Positions 1 through 8,423 of a stretch of DNA of 64,000 nucleotides are shown one piece after another; the first letter of the stretch is position 1; each line of letters begins with the position of its first letter. The notes below the pieces were generated by a model. It was not told the DNA's origin. It saw nothing but the letters and a program-made list of their open reading frames with translations, and made no database searches. Source of the stretch: CBDBIG01 sp965205845 [NCBI: bacterium] (GTDB taxonomy: Bacteria > SAR324). The stretch spans positions 496,001-560,000 of the forward strand of contig CBDBIG010000003.1 in the NCBI GenBank assembly GCA_965205845.1. The letters run 5' to 3'. Made by a program: the position numbers and the translations under genes.

Positions 1-555
1 TAAAAAAAATGGGCAAATTGGAGGGCGAAAGAAAAAATTATTTTACGACAGCACCTTTGATGTAAGCCTCCAGGGTTTTTTGATGCCAAGGTTAAAGGTC
101 GGGGCGCGCACATGGAGCACTTTATGGTAAACTCCGTGGCAAACAAACAAAGCGAGTGCCGCCAAACCTTGCCCTCGTGAAAGGATACGAAAAAGCAGAC
201 AAGATGTCATGCTTTTTTACGAGGTCGTTCGTAACACAAGGCTGACCGAATATTATCTGAGGATCTCCAAATCCATAACGGCATTGCGCTGCCCTTGCTT
301 AGACCTTGCCGCCGAAAGGGGTGGCACTGTAGGTTCGAGAAAGGCGGGGTTATTGACCAAGGGCCGAGTTGCTTGTGATAAACCACAAAGCAGGCAAAAT
401 GGTTAAATAGGCGGTGTGCCACCCATGGGGGTTTGCATACAAGACCGTGCTTTTGCCATGTTGGAGGCAATTGGAGGTAAGCAGAACATGTATGCAAAGC
501 CCTTTTTTGAGAGCCAGCCCAGCCTATTGGGTTCGCTGCGAGATGGATATGGGGC
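1..555. other. Left-edge stretch without a supported gene
   Basis: Open frames here are short, overlap each other or run antisense into the PhyH gene, and none resembles a known family. The left edge cuts the context, so a gene end cannot be excluded. Confidence 0.5.
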
Positions 556-1407
556 TCATCTGCCAGTAGTTCGCAGGCTTTGAGGTGCCCTTGCAGAAGC
601 ACCTTTGAACAAAATTTGCTCTTTTTCTTCCACCGCTTGTTGGTGTAACGCCAGCATGCTGGGTTCGAGATCTGCCGTTGGTCTTGGGTCAAGCTGAAAA
701 TGGCCATATTTGTCCACACCACGTACCAGGCTTGCGCTATCTTTCGGCCCTGCAATTTGGCGCAAATGGGTGGGGATATAGCGAATGGCAAAGCCTAGTC
801 GACGGTCGGGCGAGGTGTTAGGGCGCGAACTATGTACCAGCATTACATGATGCAAGGAGAACTCACCTGCTTTGAGATGGGTTTGCACAGCCTTGCTCTC
901 GTCCACTTCTACCTCAATCTCTTGCCCGCGCGAAAGAAGGTTTTGTGCGGCAAAGGTATCTCGATGCGGGTAGGTATACCGGTGACTGCCCGGGATGAAG
1001 CGCATCGGGCCGCTTTCGACAGGGGCATCGCTTAAAGCCACCCACGCGGTAATCACTTCTGGCGCACTTAAGCCCCAATAATTGGCATCTTGATGCCACG
1101 ACACATAATTCCCTGTGCCCGCTTCTTTCATAAAAAATGTAGTATTCCAGCACAGCAAGTTGGGTCCTAAAATACCCTCAACCGCATCCAAAATGTTGGG
1201 GTGATGCACCAAACAATCGAGAAAGGTGAAAAGCAAATGGGCTTTGCGGCAAAAACGGGCTTTTAAAGGACCCCCTGTGTGGGCTTCATGGTTTTCAAGC
1301 TGTTGGCGCATGGCCAGGGCTTGTTGGCGTGGCACGGCTTGCAAGGGAAAATGGTAGCCCGTTTGATGATAGCGTTCAATTTCGGCAGTGTTGAGTGTGT
1401 TTGCCAT
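556..1407 (-). CDS. Phytanoyl-CoA dioxygenase (PhyH) family protein
   Basis: Probable Fe(II)/2-oxoglutarate-dependent hydroxylase of 283 residues, a usual length for bacterial PhyH proteins. The metal site is visible as the HxD of WHQDANYW (His105, Asp107) with the distal His192 in VHSSRPN; Arg195 just after it and the arginines of DRRLGFAIRY fit 2-oxoglutarate binding. The segment GPMRFIPGSH is typical of the family core. There is no signal peptide, so it should be cytoplasmic. Family members hydroxylate lipids, osmolytes (ectoine), phosphonates and secondary metabolites, and the substrate cannot be told from sequence. The next gene upstream on the same strand encodes a MoaD-like protein, about 215 bp away. 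Family assignment is firm; the reaction is not. Confidence 0.85.
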   Translation of the reverse strand: MANTLNTAEIERYHQTGYHFPLQAVPRQQALAMRQQLENHEAHTGGPLKARFCRKAHLLFTFLDCLVHHPNILDAVEGILGPNLLCWNTTFFMKEAGTGNYVSWHQDANYWGLSAPEVITAWVALSDAPVESGPMRFIPGSHRYTYPHRDTFAAQNLLSRGQEIEVEVDESKAVQTHLKAGEFSLHHVMLVHSSRPNTSPDRRLGFAIRYIPTHLRQIAGPKDSASLVRGVDKYGHFQLDPRPTADLEPSMLALHQQAVEEKEQILFKGASARAPQSLRTTGR

Positions 1408-1621
1408 GGGCTTTTTTTAAAATCCTTAAAATAAAGTGCAAGATACATCCAAGGGTGCGGCCGCGAAGCCATAGTACACTAAGGTGATTCGCGTAAGCAC
1501 GCGGGAGTAGGCCTGGCGTTATTGCCCATAAGGCTATGGCACCCCGCCACACGCACTTTTTGCGGGACGGTCCCAGGCTTTGCGGATGCGCTAGCGGGTG
1601 GTGTTGGCAGCCCATAAAACG

Positions 1622-1936
1622 TTAACCACCAATATACTGCCCCGCCAACACCACCAAATCACCACCCTCCATTGGGCTATGCAGGTCTTTTTCAAGTCCC
1701 ATAATGGCATCGTTCACAATAATCTCAATGTGCGGGCCTATTTCCATGGAATCATTTTCTGCCCACAAACTTTGATGTAACTTGGGGTGCTGCTGGGAAA
1801 ACCCACGCAAAACATCGCGCAAGGTATCCCCGCTTTTGGCATCAACGTGGTATTTGGCATTGCGCACAGGGTTGCGGGCTAAATCATTCACCCAAGAAAC
1901 CAGTTCAATACACACACAGATAGGTTTTGTTGTCAT
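1622..1936 (-). CDS. MoaD/ThiS-like beta-grasp protein with C-terminal Gly-Gly
   Basis: A 104-residue protein that ends exactly in GQYIGG before the stop codon. A C-terminal di-glycine, preceded by a hydrophobic strand (GGDLVVLAG) and by an acidic loop leading to IEIIVND, is the layout of MoaD/ThiS ubiquitin-like sulfur carriers. In those families the terminal Gly is adenylated by an E1-like enzyme and converted to thiocarboxylate. It is longer than classical ThiS (about 66) or MoaD (about 81), with an N-terminal strand and a middle insert. No MoeB/ThiF, MoaE or ThiG gene lies in the window, so the pathway is open. It sits upstream of the PhyH gene on the same strand. Fold inferred from the tail and strand pattern only. 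Confidence 0.6.
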   Translation of the reverse strand: MTTKPICVCIELVSWVNDLARNPVRNAKYHVDAKSGDTLRDVLRGFSQQHPKLHQSLWAENDSMEIGPHIEIIVNDAIMGLEKDLHSPMEGGDLVVLAGQYIGG

Positions 1937-2334
1937 GTTTTTTTCGGGGTACCTTTGGCTGTAAGCAAGGGGTTTCTAAGAGTGTGGTTGGCGCATGCAA
2001 AAATGGGTGGCACCGATTTCAATAGGGGGATTGCCACCACAAAAAAAGACAACGATGCGCCAGTCTTTAAAACGGTCTAACAACCGTGGGCTACCTATAA
2101 TGGCACTTAAGCCATGGTCTACGCATCACCCGCTTAGCAATCACGAAGGAGGGCAAAGTGCAGGTAGCAAAGGCAAGCGTCATCGACCTACCTAGATCTG
2201 GGATCTCAAAACTCATGAGACACCTTGCTTGAAGTATCGAGCAATGAGGAGGTACTCCAAAGAGTCCTTTAGGTCGAAGCAAGGTTTGCAAACACGGACA
2301 AGTGGCTTCCTTGCAAGACCCTGCTTTTACCCAT
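1937..2334. other. Non-coding stretch, nothing recognised
   Basis: Only short overlapping frames with no family resemblance. No tRNA fold or clear terminator was seen. Confidence 0.4.
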
Positions 2335-2436
2335 TTACGAGCGTTTATATTTTTTAAGAAAAAAACTCACCAAACCATAGACGCACACAACGCCAACGAG
2401 GATTGCGAGAATAAAGAAGGTAAACACAAAACTCAT
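2335..2436 (-). CDS. 33-residue single-pass membrane peptide
   Basis: A short frame with ATG at 2436 and TAA at 2337-2335. It encodes MSFVFTFFILAILVGVVCVY, then Gly-Leu-Val-Ser, then a Lys/Arg-rich tail (FFLKKYKRS). This is one hydrophobic helix of about 25 residues followed by a positive cytoplasmic end, the usual form of small accessory subunits of membrane complexes and of regulatory micro-peptides. A weak purine stretch (AGGCAG) stands just before the ATG. No family can be named from this length, and no respiratory or transport genes lie beside it. It could also be a chance frame. Confidence 0.4.
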   Translation of the reverse strand: MSFVFTFFILAILVGVVCVYGLVSFFLKKYKRS

Positions 2437-2931
2437 GCTGCCTGGGGTCATCAAAAGGTCGCCTTTTTATGGAAGGGGTGGGGGTTGTTTGTGGGCGTGG
2501 AAGATAAATACACGGCAATGAAAGCAGTCGTTACGAGGTCTCCATTCTAGCGCATTGCCCCTCGTGTGTGTCAATCACTCCTTAACAAGGTGTTTGATGT
2601 GGGAAACACCTTGTTAGATTCGGATTCATCCTCACCCATGTTCAAGCCAAGGGCATTCCTTACTTAGAAGGACATGGGTGGTATGAAACCATGGCGCGGG
2701 TGCAAGGCTTGCCATCCATGGTGGGGGCATTAAATAATGGTGGGTAGACCCGTAAACCCCGCACCACGCATAGGCCGTTGTGGGTGCGCAGGGATTTGGC
2801 TGAATGCGTAAAGGTGGCTACTAGCGGATGTTTACGCTACCAAAATATCAATATTACGGTGAGAGAATCCTTACGGTAAGGGCAATGGGTTGCAAAATAA
2901 AGCAGCCGCATCAGATAAAAAGAGAACCACC
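2437..2931. other. Region upstream of rppH without a supported gene
   Basis: No complete gene seen. A stretch around 2625-2755 on the plus strand reads as a plausible protein fragment without a start codon and then stops, so it may be the end of a decayed gene. The rppH promoter should lie near the right end. Confidence 0.35.
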
Positions 2932-3414
2932 ATGCAAACCGCACAATACCGCCCTAATGCTTGTGCTGCGCTAACCAACGGGCAGCAAATGCTTATTTTT
3001 CGCCGAATCGATGGGTTGGGCTGGCAGTTTCCACAAGGGGGAATTGAAGCAGATGAAACCCCCGAACAGGGGATGCTGCGCGAACTAAAAGAAGAAACGG
3101 GCATTGCCGAGGTAGAAATTTTAAGGCGTTTGCCCCAGCCTATTTGCTATGCGTTTCCCAGTGCCGTGCGCCAACGCCTCTTGCAAATCGCACCCGAAAA
3201 AGGCAAGTATGTCGGTCAAAGTCAGCACTGGTTTTTGGTGCGTCCGTTGTCCCCCGAAAAAGAGATCGGCTTTTCCGAGGGATCTGCCGAATTTGATGCC
3301 TATCTTTGGGTGGATGTGCAAGAGGCCTTAACCCGCGTGCCACCCTTTAAACGCAGAGCCTATCGGCTTGCATTGTCTTTGTTTGGCTTGATTTCTGCCC
3401 CCAACAAGGTTTAA
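2932..3414 (+). CDS. rppH: RNA pyrophosphohydrolase (Nudix), RppH
   Basis: Removes pyrophosphate from the 5' triphosphate of mRNAs, opening them to RNase E decay; cytoplasmic. The complete Nudix box is present, GGIEADETPEQGMLRELKEE followed by TGI, matching Gx5Ex7REUxEExGU. The RppH-type flanks YRPNACAALTN, WQFPQGGI, GQSQHWFLVR and EFDAYLWVD are also present. With the ATG at 2932 the protein has 160 residues, the normal family size; an upstream TTG at 2890 would add 14 unconserved residues and is less likely. sixA starts 16 bp after the stop, so the two are probably co-transcribed. Confidence 0.92.
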   Translation: MQTAQYRPNACAALTNGQQMLIFRRIDGLGWQFPQGGIEADETPEQGMLRELKEETGIAEVEILRRLPQPICYAFPSAVRQRLLQIAPEKGKYVGQSQHWFLVRPLSPEKEIGFSEGSAEFDAYLWVDVQEALTRVPPFKRRAYRLALSLFGLISAPNKV

Positions 3415-3429
3415 TTGAATGAGGAGAGT

Positions 3430-3930
3430 ATGCCAGCAAAAACCATTGCCTTTCTGCGCCACGGCGAAGCACTGCCCGCCCAATCTTTGGAGGGAGATCA
3501 CGGACGTGTGTTAAGCGAAACGGGCAGAAAACAAGTCCTTGCTCAGGGAAAACGCTGGTTGCGGGGCCAAGGGGTGTTGGAGTACATTGTGAGTTCGGAT
3601 GCCAGCCGCACCCTAGAAACGGCCAGAATTTTTAGCGCAGCACTGGGGTGTAGCGCCCAGATAAAAACGGCCCCAGCCCTTTATGGAGCCAGTTTGAGCA
3701 GCTATGTGGAGGTGATTGCAGGCCTCCCCGCCCACGTGCATCACGTATTGCTGGTGGCACACATGCCTGGGGTGTGGGAGGTGAGTGCTTGGTTGCTGCA
3801 AAATGCGCATTTTATTGTGGGAACCCAAGGGTTTCCGCCCGCGGCGATGGTAAAGATGACCTTGCCATGCGCTACGTGGAGCGTTGTTGAAGCAGGATGT
3901 GCCACTTTGCAAGCTTTTGTGTTGCCCTAA
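3430..3930 (+). CDS. sixA: SixA-type phosphohistidine phosphatase
   Basis: Histidine phosphatase superfamily (phosphoglycerate mutase-like), 166 residues. The catalytic RHG lies at the N terminus in IAFLRHGEALP; the second Arg region is SSDASRTLETARI and the C-terminal catalytic His is in LLVAHMPGV. SixA proteins dephosphorylate phosphohistidine, for example on Hpt domains or PTS proteins. A GAGGAG ribosome-binding site at 3421-3426 fixes the ATG at 3430 in preference to the TTG at 3415. A lone Hpt protein is encoded at 35.1-35.4 kb, a possible but untested partner. It follows rppH closely. Confidence 0.85.
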   Translation: MPAKTIAFLRHGEALPAQSLEGDHGRVLSETGRKQVLAQGKRWLRGQGVLEYIVSSDASRTLETARIFSAALGCSAQIKTAPALYGASLSSYVEVIAGLPAHVHHVLLVAHMPGVWEVSAWLLQNAHFIVGTQGFPPAAMVKMTLPCATWSVVEAGCATLQAFVLP

Positions 3931-3988
3931 AAACACACGTCTTCATCCCTTTGTTTTTTTCGCATCGTCGATTTCGCCTCACCCATTT

Positions 3989-4475
3989 ATTACGACAACC
4001 GCCATTGCAGTCATATAAAACCTTGTTATGCCAACCCGCCACCCAAAAATTAAAGAGCAATGCTTGCCAATCCTTCCGCAAGAAAACCCCCATTGCGAGG
4101 TGGATCCCACACGACAACCGCCATTGCAGTTATATAAAACCTTGTTATGCCGACTCACTATGCAAAAACAAAGAAAATGCTTGCCAATCCTTTGGAATTT
4201 AAAACACAACCTAAGCCATCTGCACTGGAAGGGGGTGTTGTTGTATGGTTTTATGCTCTCAAGCCTGCTCACCTTGGCAGGGAGCAACGTTTTTGTGATT
4301 TTGATGGGGATAACAGCACTGATTGGCTGGATAAAAAAACCTTGTATTCGTCCATTGCCTTGGTGGGTTTGGGGCATGTGCATCGCCTATCCGCCCTTTG
4401 TTTTTTTCGCATCTTCGGTTTCGCTTCACCCATTTATTACGACAACCGCCATTGCAGTTATATAAAACCTTGTTA
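3989..4475 (+). repeat. Imperfect tandem duplications of the O-antigen ligase 5' region
   Basis: A block beginning CGACAACCGCCATTGCAGT and ending at an ATG (ATGCCAAC/ATGCCGAC) occurs three times, with its ATG at 4028, 4147 and 4475. The second and third copies are the ends of a unit of about 330 bp. The stretch 4177-4393, covering codons about 12-83 of the ligase, recurs unchanged 330 bp later inside the true gene (4507-4723). The flank TTTGTTTTTTTCGCATC also occurs twice (about 3950 and 4400). The structure is a partial tandem duplication plus an older, diverged third copy of the leader. Confidence 0.85.
4147..4393 (+). pseudogene. Truncated duplicate of the O-antigen ligase N terminus
   Basis: This copy repeats the leader, the ATG and roughly the first 80 codons of the ligase at 4475. 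Small changes after its ATG put that start out of frame with the ligase-like part. The copy breaks off at 4393, where the true gene continues into LLISALQWLH, and runs instead into another copy of the leader. An open frame from 4028 to 4465 passes through it in the ligase frame and ends in unrelated residues. It cannot make a working enzyme. It could yield a short two-helix membrane peptide if translated. Confidence 0.75.
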
Positions 4476-5887
4476 TGCCAACCCACTACGCAAAAATTAA
4501 AGAGCAATGCTTGCCAATCCTTTGGAATTTAAAACACAACCTAAGCCATCTGCACTGGAAGGGGGTGTTGTTGTATGGTTTTATGCTCTCAAGCCTGCTC
4601 ACCTTGGCAGGGAGCAACGTTTTTGTGATTTTGATGGGGATAACAGCACTGATTGGCTGGATAAAAAAACCTTGTATTCGTCCATTGCCTTGGTGGGTTT
4701 GGGGCATGTGCATCGCCTATCCGCTGCTTATTAGTGCCTTGCAATGGCTTCATGACGATTATGCAGGGTCATGGAAAGCATTCAAGGGGCAATGGGAGGT
4801 TTTGTATGCCCTTGCATGGTTGTGTGTTTGGCCCCATGTGTCGATGCAGCGCGCTTTTCGCTTTTATGCAGTGGGTTTTGTGTTGTTAATGTGCCTGGCG
4901 GGATTACAACACTATTGGGGCTTTTGGGTGCGGGGTAGCGACCCTGGTGCTTTGGGGGGGAACACCTTTTGGGGCAGCCCTAAAAATTGGCCCGCAACAG
5001 GCCCCTATAGCCATCACCTCACCCTGGCTGCGGTTGCTATGCCAGCGGTCCTCATTTTTACCTCGCTGTTTTGGGGTGCCCCCCGCAAAGAAAAAAAATG
5101 GCTCTGGGCCTTGGGGGCTGGGGCTGCCATGCTTACCTTGTTGTTTTCATTGGGGCGTTCGGGCTGGCTGGGTTTGGTGGTGGGAGGATTGGTGCTGGCA
5201 TGGCGTCTTCCCACCCCCAAAGCTTTGCTTGTACTGGTGCTAGGGGGGGGGATTTTGGCGGCGAGTGTTACTTACGCATTCCTTGATACAGGGCATAGAG
5301 CACGCCAAGCGATTGTCCAAAACCCATGGCTCAAACTGCTTGACTCGCACATTGTGCACCGTGTTTTAAAAAGTTCGATCCACACTGATGGGGTGCGCTT
5401 GTTTTTGTGGGAGGCTGCGTGGGAGGGGTTCTTGCAGAGACCATGGATTGGGCATGGCTTTGCCAAGTCGCATTTTGATGTACTGCGCAACGCCAAGTTT
5501 GAGCGTGAGCAACCGCGACATAAGGCTATTGTCTTGCTCAAAAAACAGCGCCTGTCACCCCACAACACCTATCTCCGCTTTGCTGTGGCCAGTGGCTTAA
5601 CGGGTTTACTCCTGCATATAGCACTTTTGGGAGTGTGGCTAGGGTGGTTTGTACGGGCTATTCGTAAAGCGCAAAAACGGGCCAATCACCCCCACCCTTC
5701 ATGGGAAAAGCGCCTGCTGTGGGGGGTGACGGCAGGGTTGGTTAGCATGATTGCATTTAGCAATTTTCAAGAATTGTTTTTTGATTCAGAACCACGCTTG
5801 ATGGCCATGTTTTGGATTGGGGCTGCACTCCACTGCAGTTTGTCTCTTAAAGAAGTGCGCCAAAAAGAAACGCGCCAAGATGCTTAA
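4475..5887 (+). CDS. O-antigen ligase / Wzy_C family membrane protein
   Basis: A 470-residue polytopic inner-membrane protein with about ten to twelve hydrophobic segments. The family core is visible: a Gly/Ser-rich helix after SLGRSGWLGL in the middle, then a large periplasmic loop (about 265-365) containing RLFLWEAAWEGFLQRPWIGH and the typical SPHNTYLRFAVASGL motif before the last helices. Such proteins attach O-antigen to lipid A-core or polymerise glycans, so this is a marker of LPS or another surface glycan. The ATG at 4475 has no clear ribosome-binding site. The leader is one of three similar copies, which may have altered its expression. No other LPS genes are adjacent. Confidence 0.82.
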   Translation: MPTHYAKIKEQCLPILWNLKHNLSHLHWKGVLLYGFMLSSLLTLAGSNVFVILMGITALIGWIKKPCIRPLPWWVWGMCIAYPLLISALQWLHDDYAGSWKAFKGQWEVLYALAWLCVWPHVSMQRAFRFYAVGFVLLMCLAGLQHYWGFWVRGSDPGALGGNTFWGSPKNWPATGPYSHHLTLAAVAMPAVLIFTSLFWGAPRKEKKWLWALGAGAAMLTLLFSLGRSGWLGLVVGGLVLAWRLPTPKALLVLVLGGGILAASVTYAFLDTGHRARQAIVQNPWLKLLDSHIVHRVLKSSIHTDGVRLFLWEAAWEGFLQRPWIGHGFAKSHFDVLRNAKFEREQPRHKAIVLLKKQRLSPHNTYLRFAVASGLTGLLLHIALLGVWLGWFVRAIRKAQKRANHPHPSWEKRLLWGVTAGLVSMIAFSNFQELFFDSEPRLMAMFWIGAALHCSLSLKEVRQKETRQDA

Positions 5888-6062
5888 TGGTTTTTAAACT
5901 TCAAGGTTACAGGTAAGGTTTGTTGGCTTGATGGGGATACCTATGCGTGTCAGCCCTTTAAGGGTTGGCTGGGTCGGCTGAGTGCGCTAGAGGGTTTTTG
6001 CGTGTGCAAGGGGTGGGTTCAATGCCCTCTATTTTTGCATTGATTATTAAGCACGGTTGTCT

Positions 6063-7214
6063 ATGCCTAAGCCTGTTGCAAATTCTTCCCAAACGCCCCT
6101 TGAGGCAGCCTTGCAAAGCATCGGTTTTCTGCCACAACAGTTTAAAGCCCTTGATTTGCAAACCATGCAAAGCTGGCAAACGGGTTCTTCTGCTTGGATG
6201 CAAGCTGCTTTGCAGCGGTTTTTGCCTAGCCAGCCCAATCCTAGCAACACCCCTCAAACCCAGCAATTTTTATACTCCCTAGCAGCGGATTATCCCGCAC
6301 GGGGCGGAAAGCATTTTCGGCCAGCATTGATGTTGTTATGCGCCAGCTTGCATGGTGGTGATGCACGGTTGGCGCTGCCCAGTGCTGTTGCCTTGGAATT
6401 GTTTCAAAATTTTGCCTTGGTGCACGACGACCTCGAGGACCATTCACTGCTGCGGCGCGGGAAACCTACCTTGCATTTATTGCATAATCCCGCGTTGGCC
6501 ATTAACGCAGGAGACTTGCTGTTTGCCCTTTGTTACGAGGCACTGGCTTTGAATGCCAGCTTGCTGGGTGCTGCGCGTGCATGGCGGGTACAGCAACGGT
6601 TTGCTCAAGGGGTACGCCGCACCTTAGAAGGTCAAGCCCTTGATATTGGCTGGATACACAAGCGTATGTTTCCTTCAAGGGAGATGTTTGAAGAGATGAT
6701 TGCCTGCAAAACGGGTTGGTATTCGGGGCGCATTCCCTGCGAAATCGGGGCGATGATTTGCGAGGCCCCCAGGGAGGAACGCGAGATTTTAGGGGATTTC
6801 GGCGAAGTGCTGGGAGTGGGTTTTCAATTGAGGGACGATCTTTTAAACCTTGCCCAGTCCTCGAGCAAGCAAGCACCCAGCCCCAGCGGAGGTGGTTATG
6901 GCAAAGAGCGGGGAGGGGATTTTGCAGAAGGTAAACGCACCCTCATTGTGATTGAGATGCTCGAGCGCCTGCCCGCAGCGCAAGCCACGCGGCTAACGGA
7001 TATCTTGCACACCCCAGCCGAAAGCACCAAGCCCGCGGACATTCAGTGGGCTCTCGAGGCGGCACAGCACTGCGGCGCGTTGCAGGCCGTGCAGCAGCGC
7101 TGTCGCCTGTTGCACGCTCACGCATTGCAGCATCTACGCCGCCTGCCTCCCAGCCCCCAGCGCGACATTTTAGAACAGGTGGCAACTTTGCTTATTCACA
7201 CACGCAAAGCGTAA
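6063..7214 (+). CDS. Polyprenyl (farnesyl/geranylgeranyl-type) diphosphate synthase
   Basis: Trans-isoprenyl diphosphate synthase, 383 residues. The substrate-binding lysine region reads GGKHFRPALML, the first Asp-rich motif is VHDDLEDHSLLRRGKPTLH, then KTGWYSGRIP, and the second Asp-rich region reads FQLRDDLLNLA, followed by GKRTLIVIEML. The second motif is DDxxN instead of DDxxD, as also occurs in some GGPP-synthase-like branches. An N-terminal extension of about 70 residues (Gln- and Ser-rich) and a C-terminal tail make it longer than IspA (about 300). ATG 6063 is preferred over the TTG at 6057. Product chain length is not predictable here, and no carotenoid or hopanoid genes are adjacent. 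Confidence 0.82.
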   Translation: MPKPVANSSQTPLEAALQSIGFLPQQFKALDLQTMQSWQTGSSAWMQAALQRFLPSQPNPSNTPQTQQFLYSLAADYPARGGKHFRPALMLLCASLHGGDARLALPSAVALELFQNFALVHDDLEDHSLLRRGKPTLHLLHNPALAINAGDLLFALCYEALALNASLLGAARAWRVQQRFAQGVRRTLEGQALDIGWIHKRMFPSREMFEEMIACKTGWYSGRIPCEIGAMICEAPREEREILGDFGEVLGVGFQLRDDLLNLAQSSSKQAPSPSGGGYGKERGGDFAEGKRTLIVIEMLERLPAAQATRLTDILHTPAESTKPADIQWALEAAQHCGALQAVQQRCRLLHAHALQHLRRLPPSPQRDILEQVATLLIHTRKA

Positions 7215-7268
7215 AAAGGGGGGCAATATTTATGGGTATAGATTTACATGGTGCCCCTCAAGGTGCTT

Positions 7269-8123
7269 TTAAGCGTCTAAAAAACAATGCTGCCCTTCTT
7301 GACTGGCACTTGCCCAAAATACCTGTACGCCCTTGGTTTGCCCCACCACGGGTTTGCCTTGCTTACCCAAAGCAATCAGGCCATAGGTAAATTGGTGACT
7401 GTTGGCTTCTTCCATGGTTTTGGTCACCGCTTGCTGTAGGCTTAAGCCATCGATCACACGGGTAACAATTTTTGCTGCCGCCGCAGAATTAACAATTTCT
7501 TCCCCCACCCCAGTACACACAACCCCTGCGGCTTGAGAGTTGGCGTAACAGCCCGCCACTGTCGGGGAGTCACTCACACGCCCAGGGGCTTCCATCCCCA
7601 CACCACCCGTTGAGATTCCCGCATAAATCAGTCCGCTATCATCGACACCCACAGCCCCCACGGTGCCCGTTTTTCCCACTTGTTGTTGTGCGTGTTCTAA
7701 GCGGCGCTCTGGCGTAATGGGGTCCCATTTTTGAAAGCCTTGTTGGTGGGCAAATTGGGTGGCCTCCAGCCCTGCTAGGACCGTGTTGGGGTGTTGGGAG
7801 AGGGCACCTGCAAGATCAACGGGATGCTCGATCTCCTGCACGTTGATTACCCCAGAAAACCCGAGGGTATCGCCATTCATTACCGCAGCAGACATGCGTA
7901 CTTGGCCGTCTGCTTGGAGTTTTGACCCTGTGCCCGCATTAAACAAAGGATTCGTTTCCATGGCACGCAAAGCGTGAACCACCCCTGCTTGTACGCCCCG
8001 CTTGCCCAGCATAGCATAAGCCGCTTGCACAATATGCAAAAGCACCGCGCCGCGTTCTTCAAAACTGCGATGTGCCAGGCCTTCCACTGCAGAAAGGCCA
8101 CCATGAATCACCAAACTTTGCAC
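7269..8123 (-). CDS. Isoaspartyl peptidase / L-asparaginase (Ntn hydrolase)
   Basis: N-terminal nucleophile hydrolase that self-cleaves before a Thr and then removes isoaspartyl residues from peptides or hydrolyses asparagine. Seen: LVIHGG at the N terminus, NPLFNAGTGSKLQADGQVRM, the cleavage site GTVGAVGVDDSG whose Thr becomes the nucleophile, and STGGVGMEAPGRVSDSP with the substrate-binding Arg. A GTG at 8123 with AAAGGGG upstream gives 284 residues, close to the usual 300. The frame stays open upstream to 8417 through the 27-bp array, which would add nine FASEASTYH-type repeats. I regard that extension as probably not part of the enzyme, but the array is exactly in frame and translation through it is not excluded. 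Confidence 0.85.
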   Translation of the reverse strand: MQSLVIHGGLSAVEGLAHRSFEERGAVLLHIVQAAYAMLGKRGVQAGVVHALRAMETNPLFNAGTGSKLQADGQVRMSAAVMNGDTLGFSGVINVQEIEHPVDLAGALSQHPNTVLAGLEATQFAHQQGFQKWDPITPERRLEHAQQQVGKTGTVGAVGVDDSGLIYAGISTGGVGMEAPGRVSDSPTVAGCYANSQAAGVVCTGVGEEIVNSAAAAKIVTRVIDGLSLQQAVTKTMEEANSHQFTYGLIALGKQGKPVVGQTKGVQVFWASASQEGQHCFLDA

Positions 8124-8164
8124 ACGACCCCTTTGCTTACGGTGTTCGTCCTTCCGTGGCCTAT

Positions 8165-8415
8165 CCTCATGGTATGTAGATGCCTCACTGGCAAAATGGT
8201 ATGTGGATGCCTCACTGGCAAAATGGTATGTGGATGCCTCACTGGCAAAGTGGTATGTAGATGCCTCACTGGCAAAGTGGTATGTGGATGCCTCACTGGC
8301 AAAGTGGTATGTAGATGCCTCACTGGCAAAATGGTATGTGGATGCCTCACTGGCAAAGTGGTATGTGGATGCCTCACTGGCAAAATGGTATGTGGATGCC
8401 TCACTGGCAAACACC
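8165..8415. repeat. 27-bp tandem array, about nine copies
   Basis: Unit TGGTATGTRGATGCCTCACT followed by GGCAAAR, 27 bp, repeated about nine times with only two variable sites (R at unit positions 9 and 27). It fills the gap between the stop of the aminotransferase (8424) and the likely start of the isoaspartyl peptidase. Because 27 is a multiple of three, every strand and frame stays periodic: minus-strand translation gives FASEASTYH repeats, plus-strand frames give DASLAKWYV or CLTGKMVCG repeats. The low divergence points to recent copy-number change. Confidence 0.95.
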
Positions 8416-8423
8416 ACCTTACA

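Noticed and set aside
207-791. Long minus-strand frame overlapping the PhyH gene
   Set aside because: Overlaps the conserved end of PhyH in another frame and lacks any family-like motif.
2600-2757. Plus-strand fragment reading VQAKGIPYLEGHGWYETMAR
   Set aside because: Looks protein-like and slightly GST-like, but has no start and is too short to assign.
5888-6062. Short frame with VCWLDGDTYACQPF between ligase and polyprenyl synthase
   Set aside because: No start codon or ribosome-binding site, and no recognised family.
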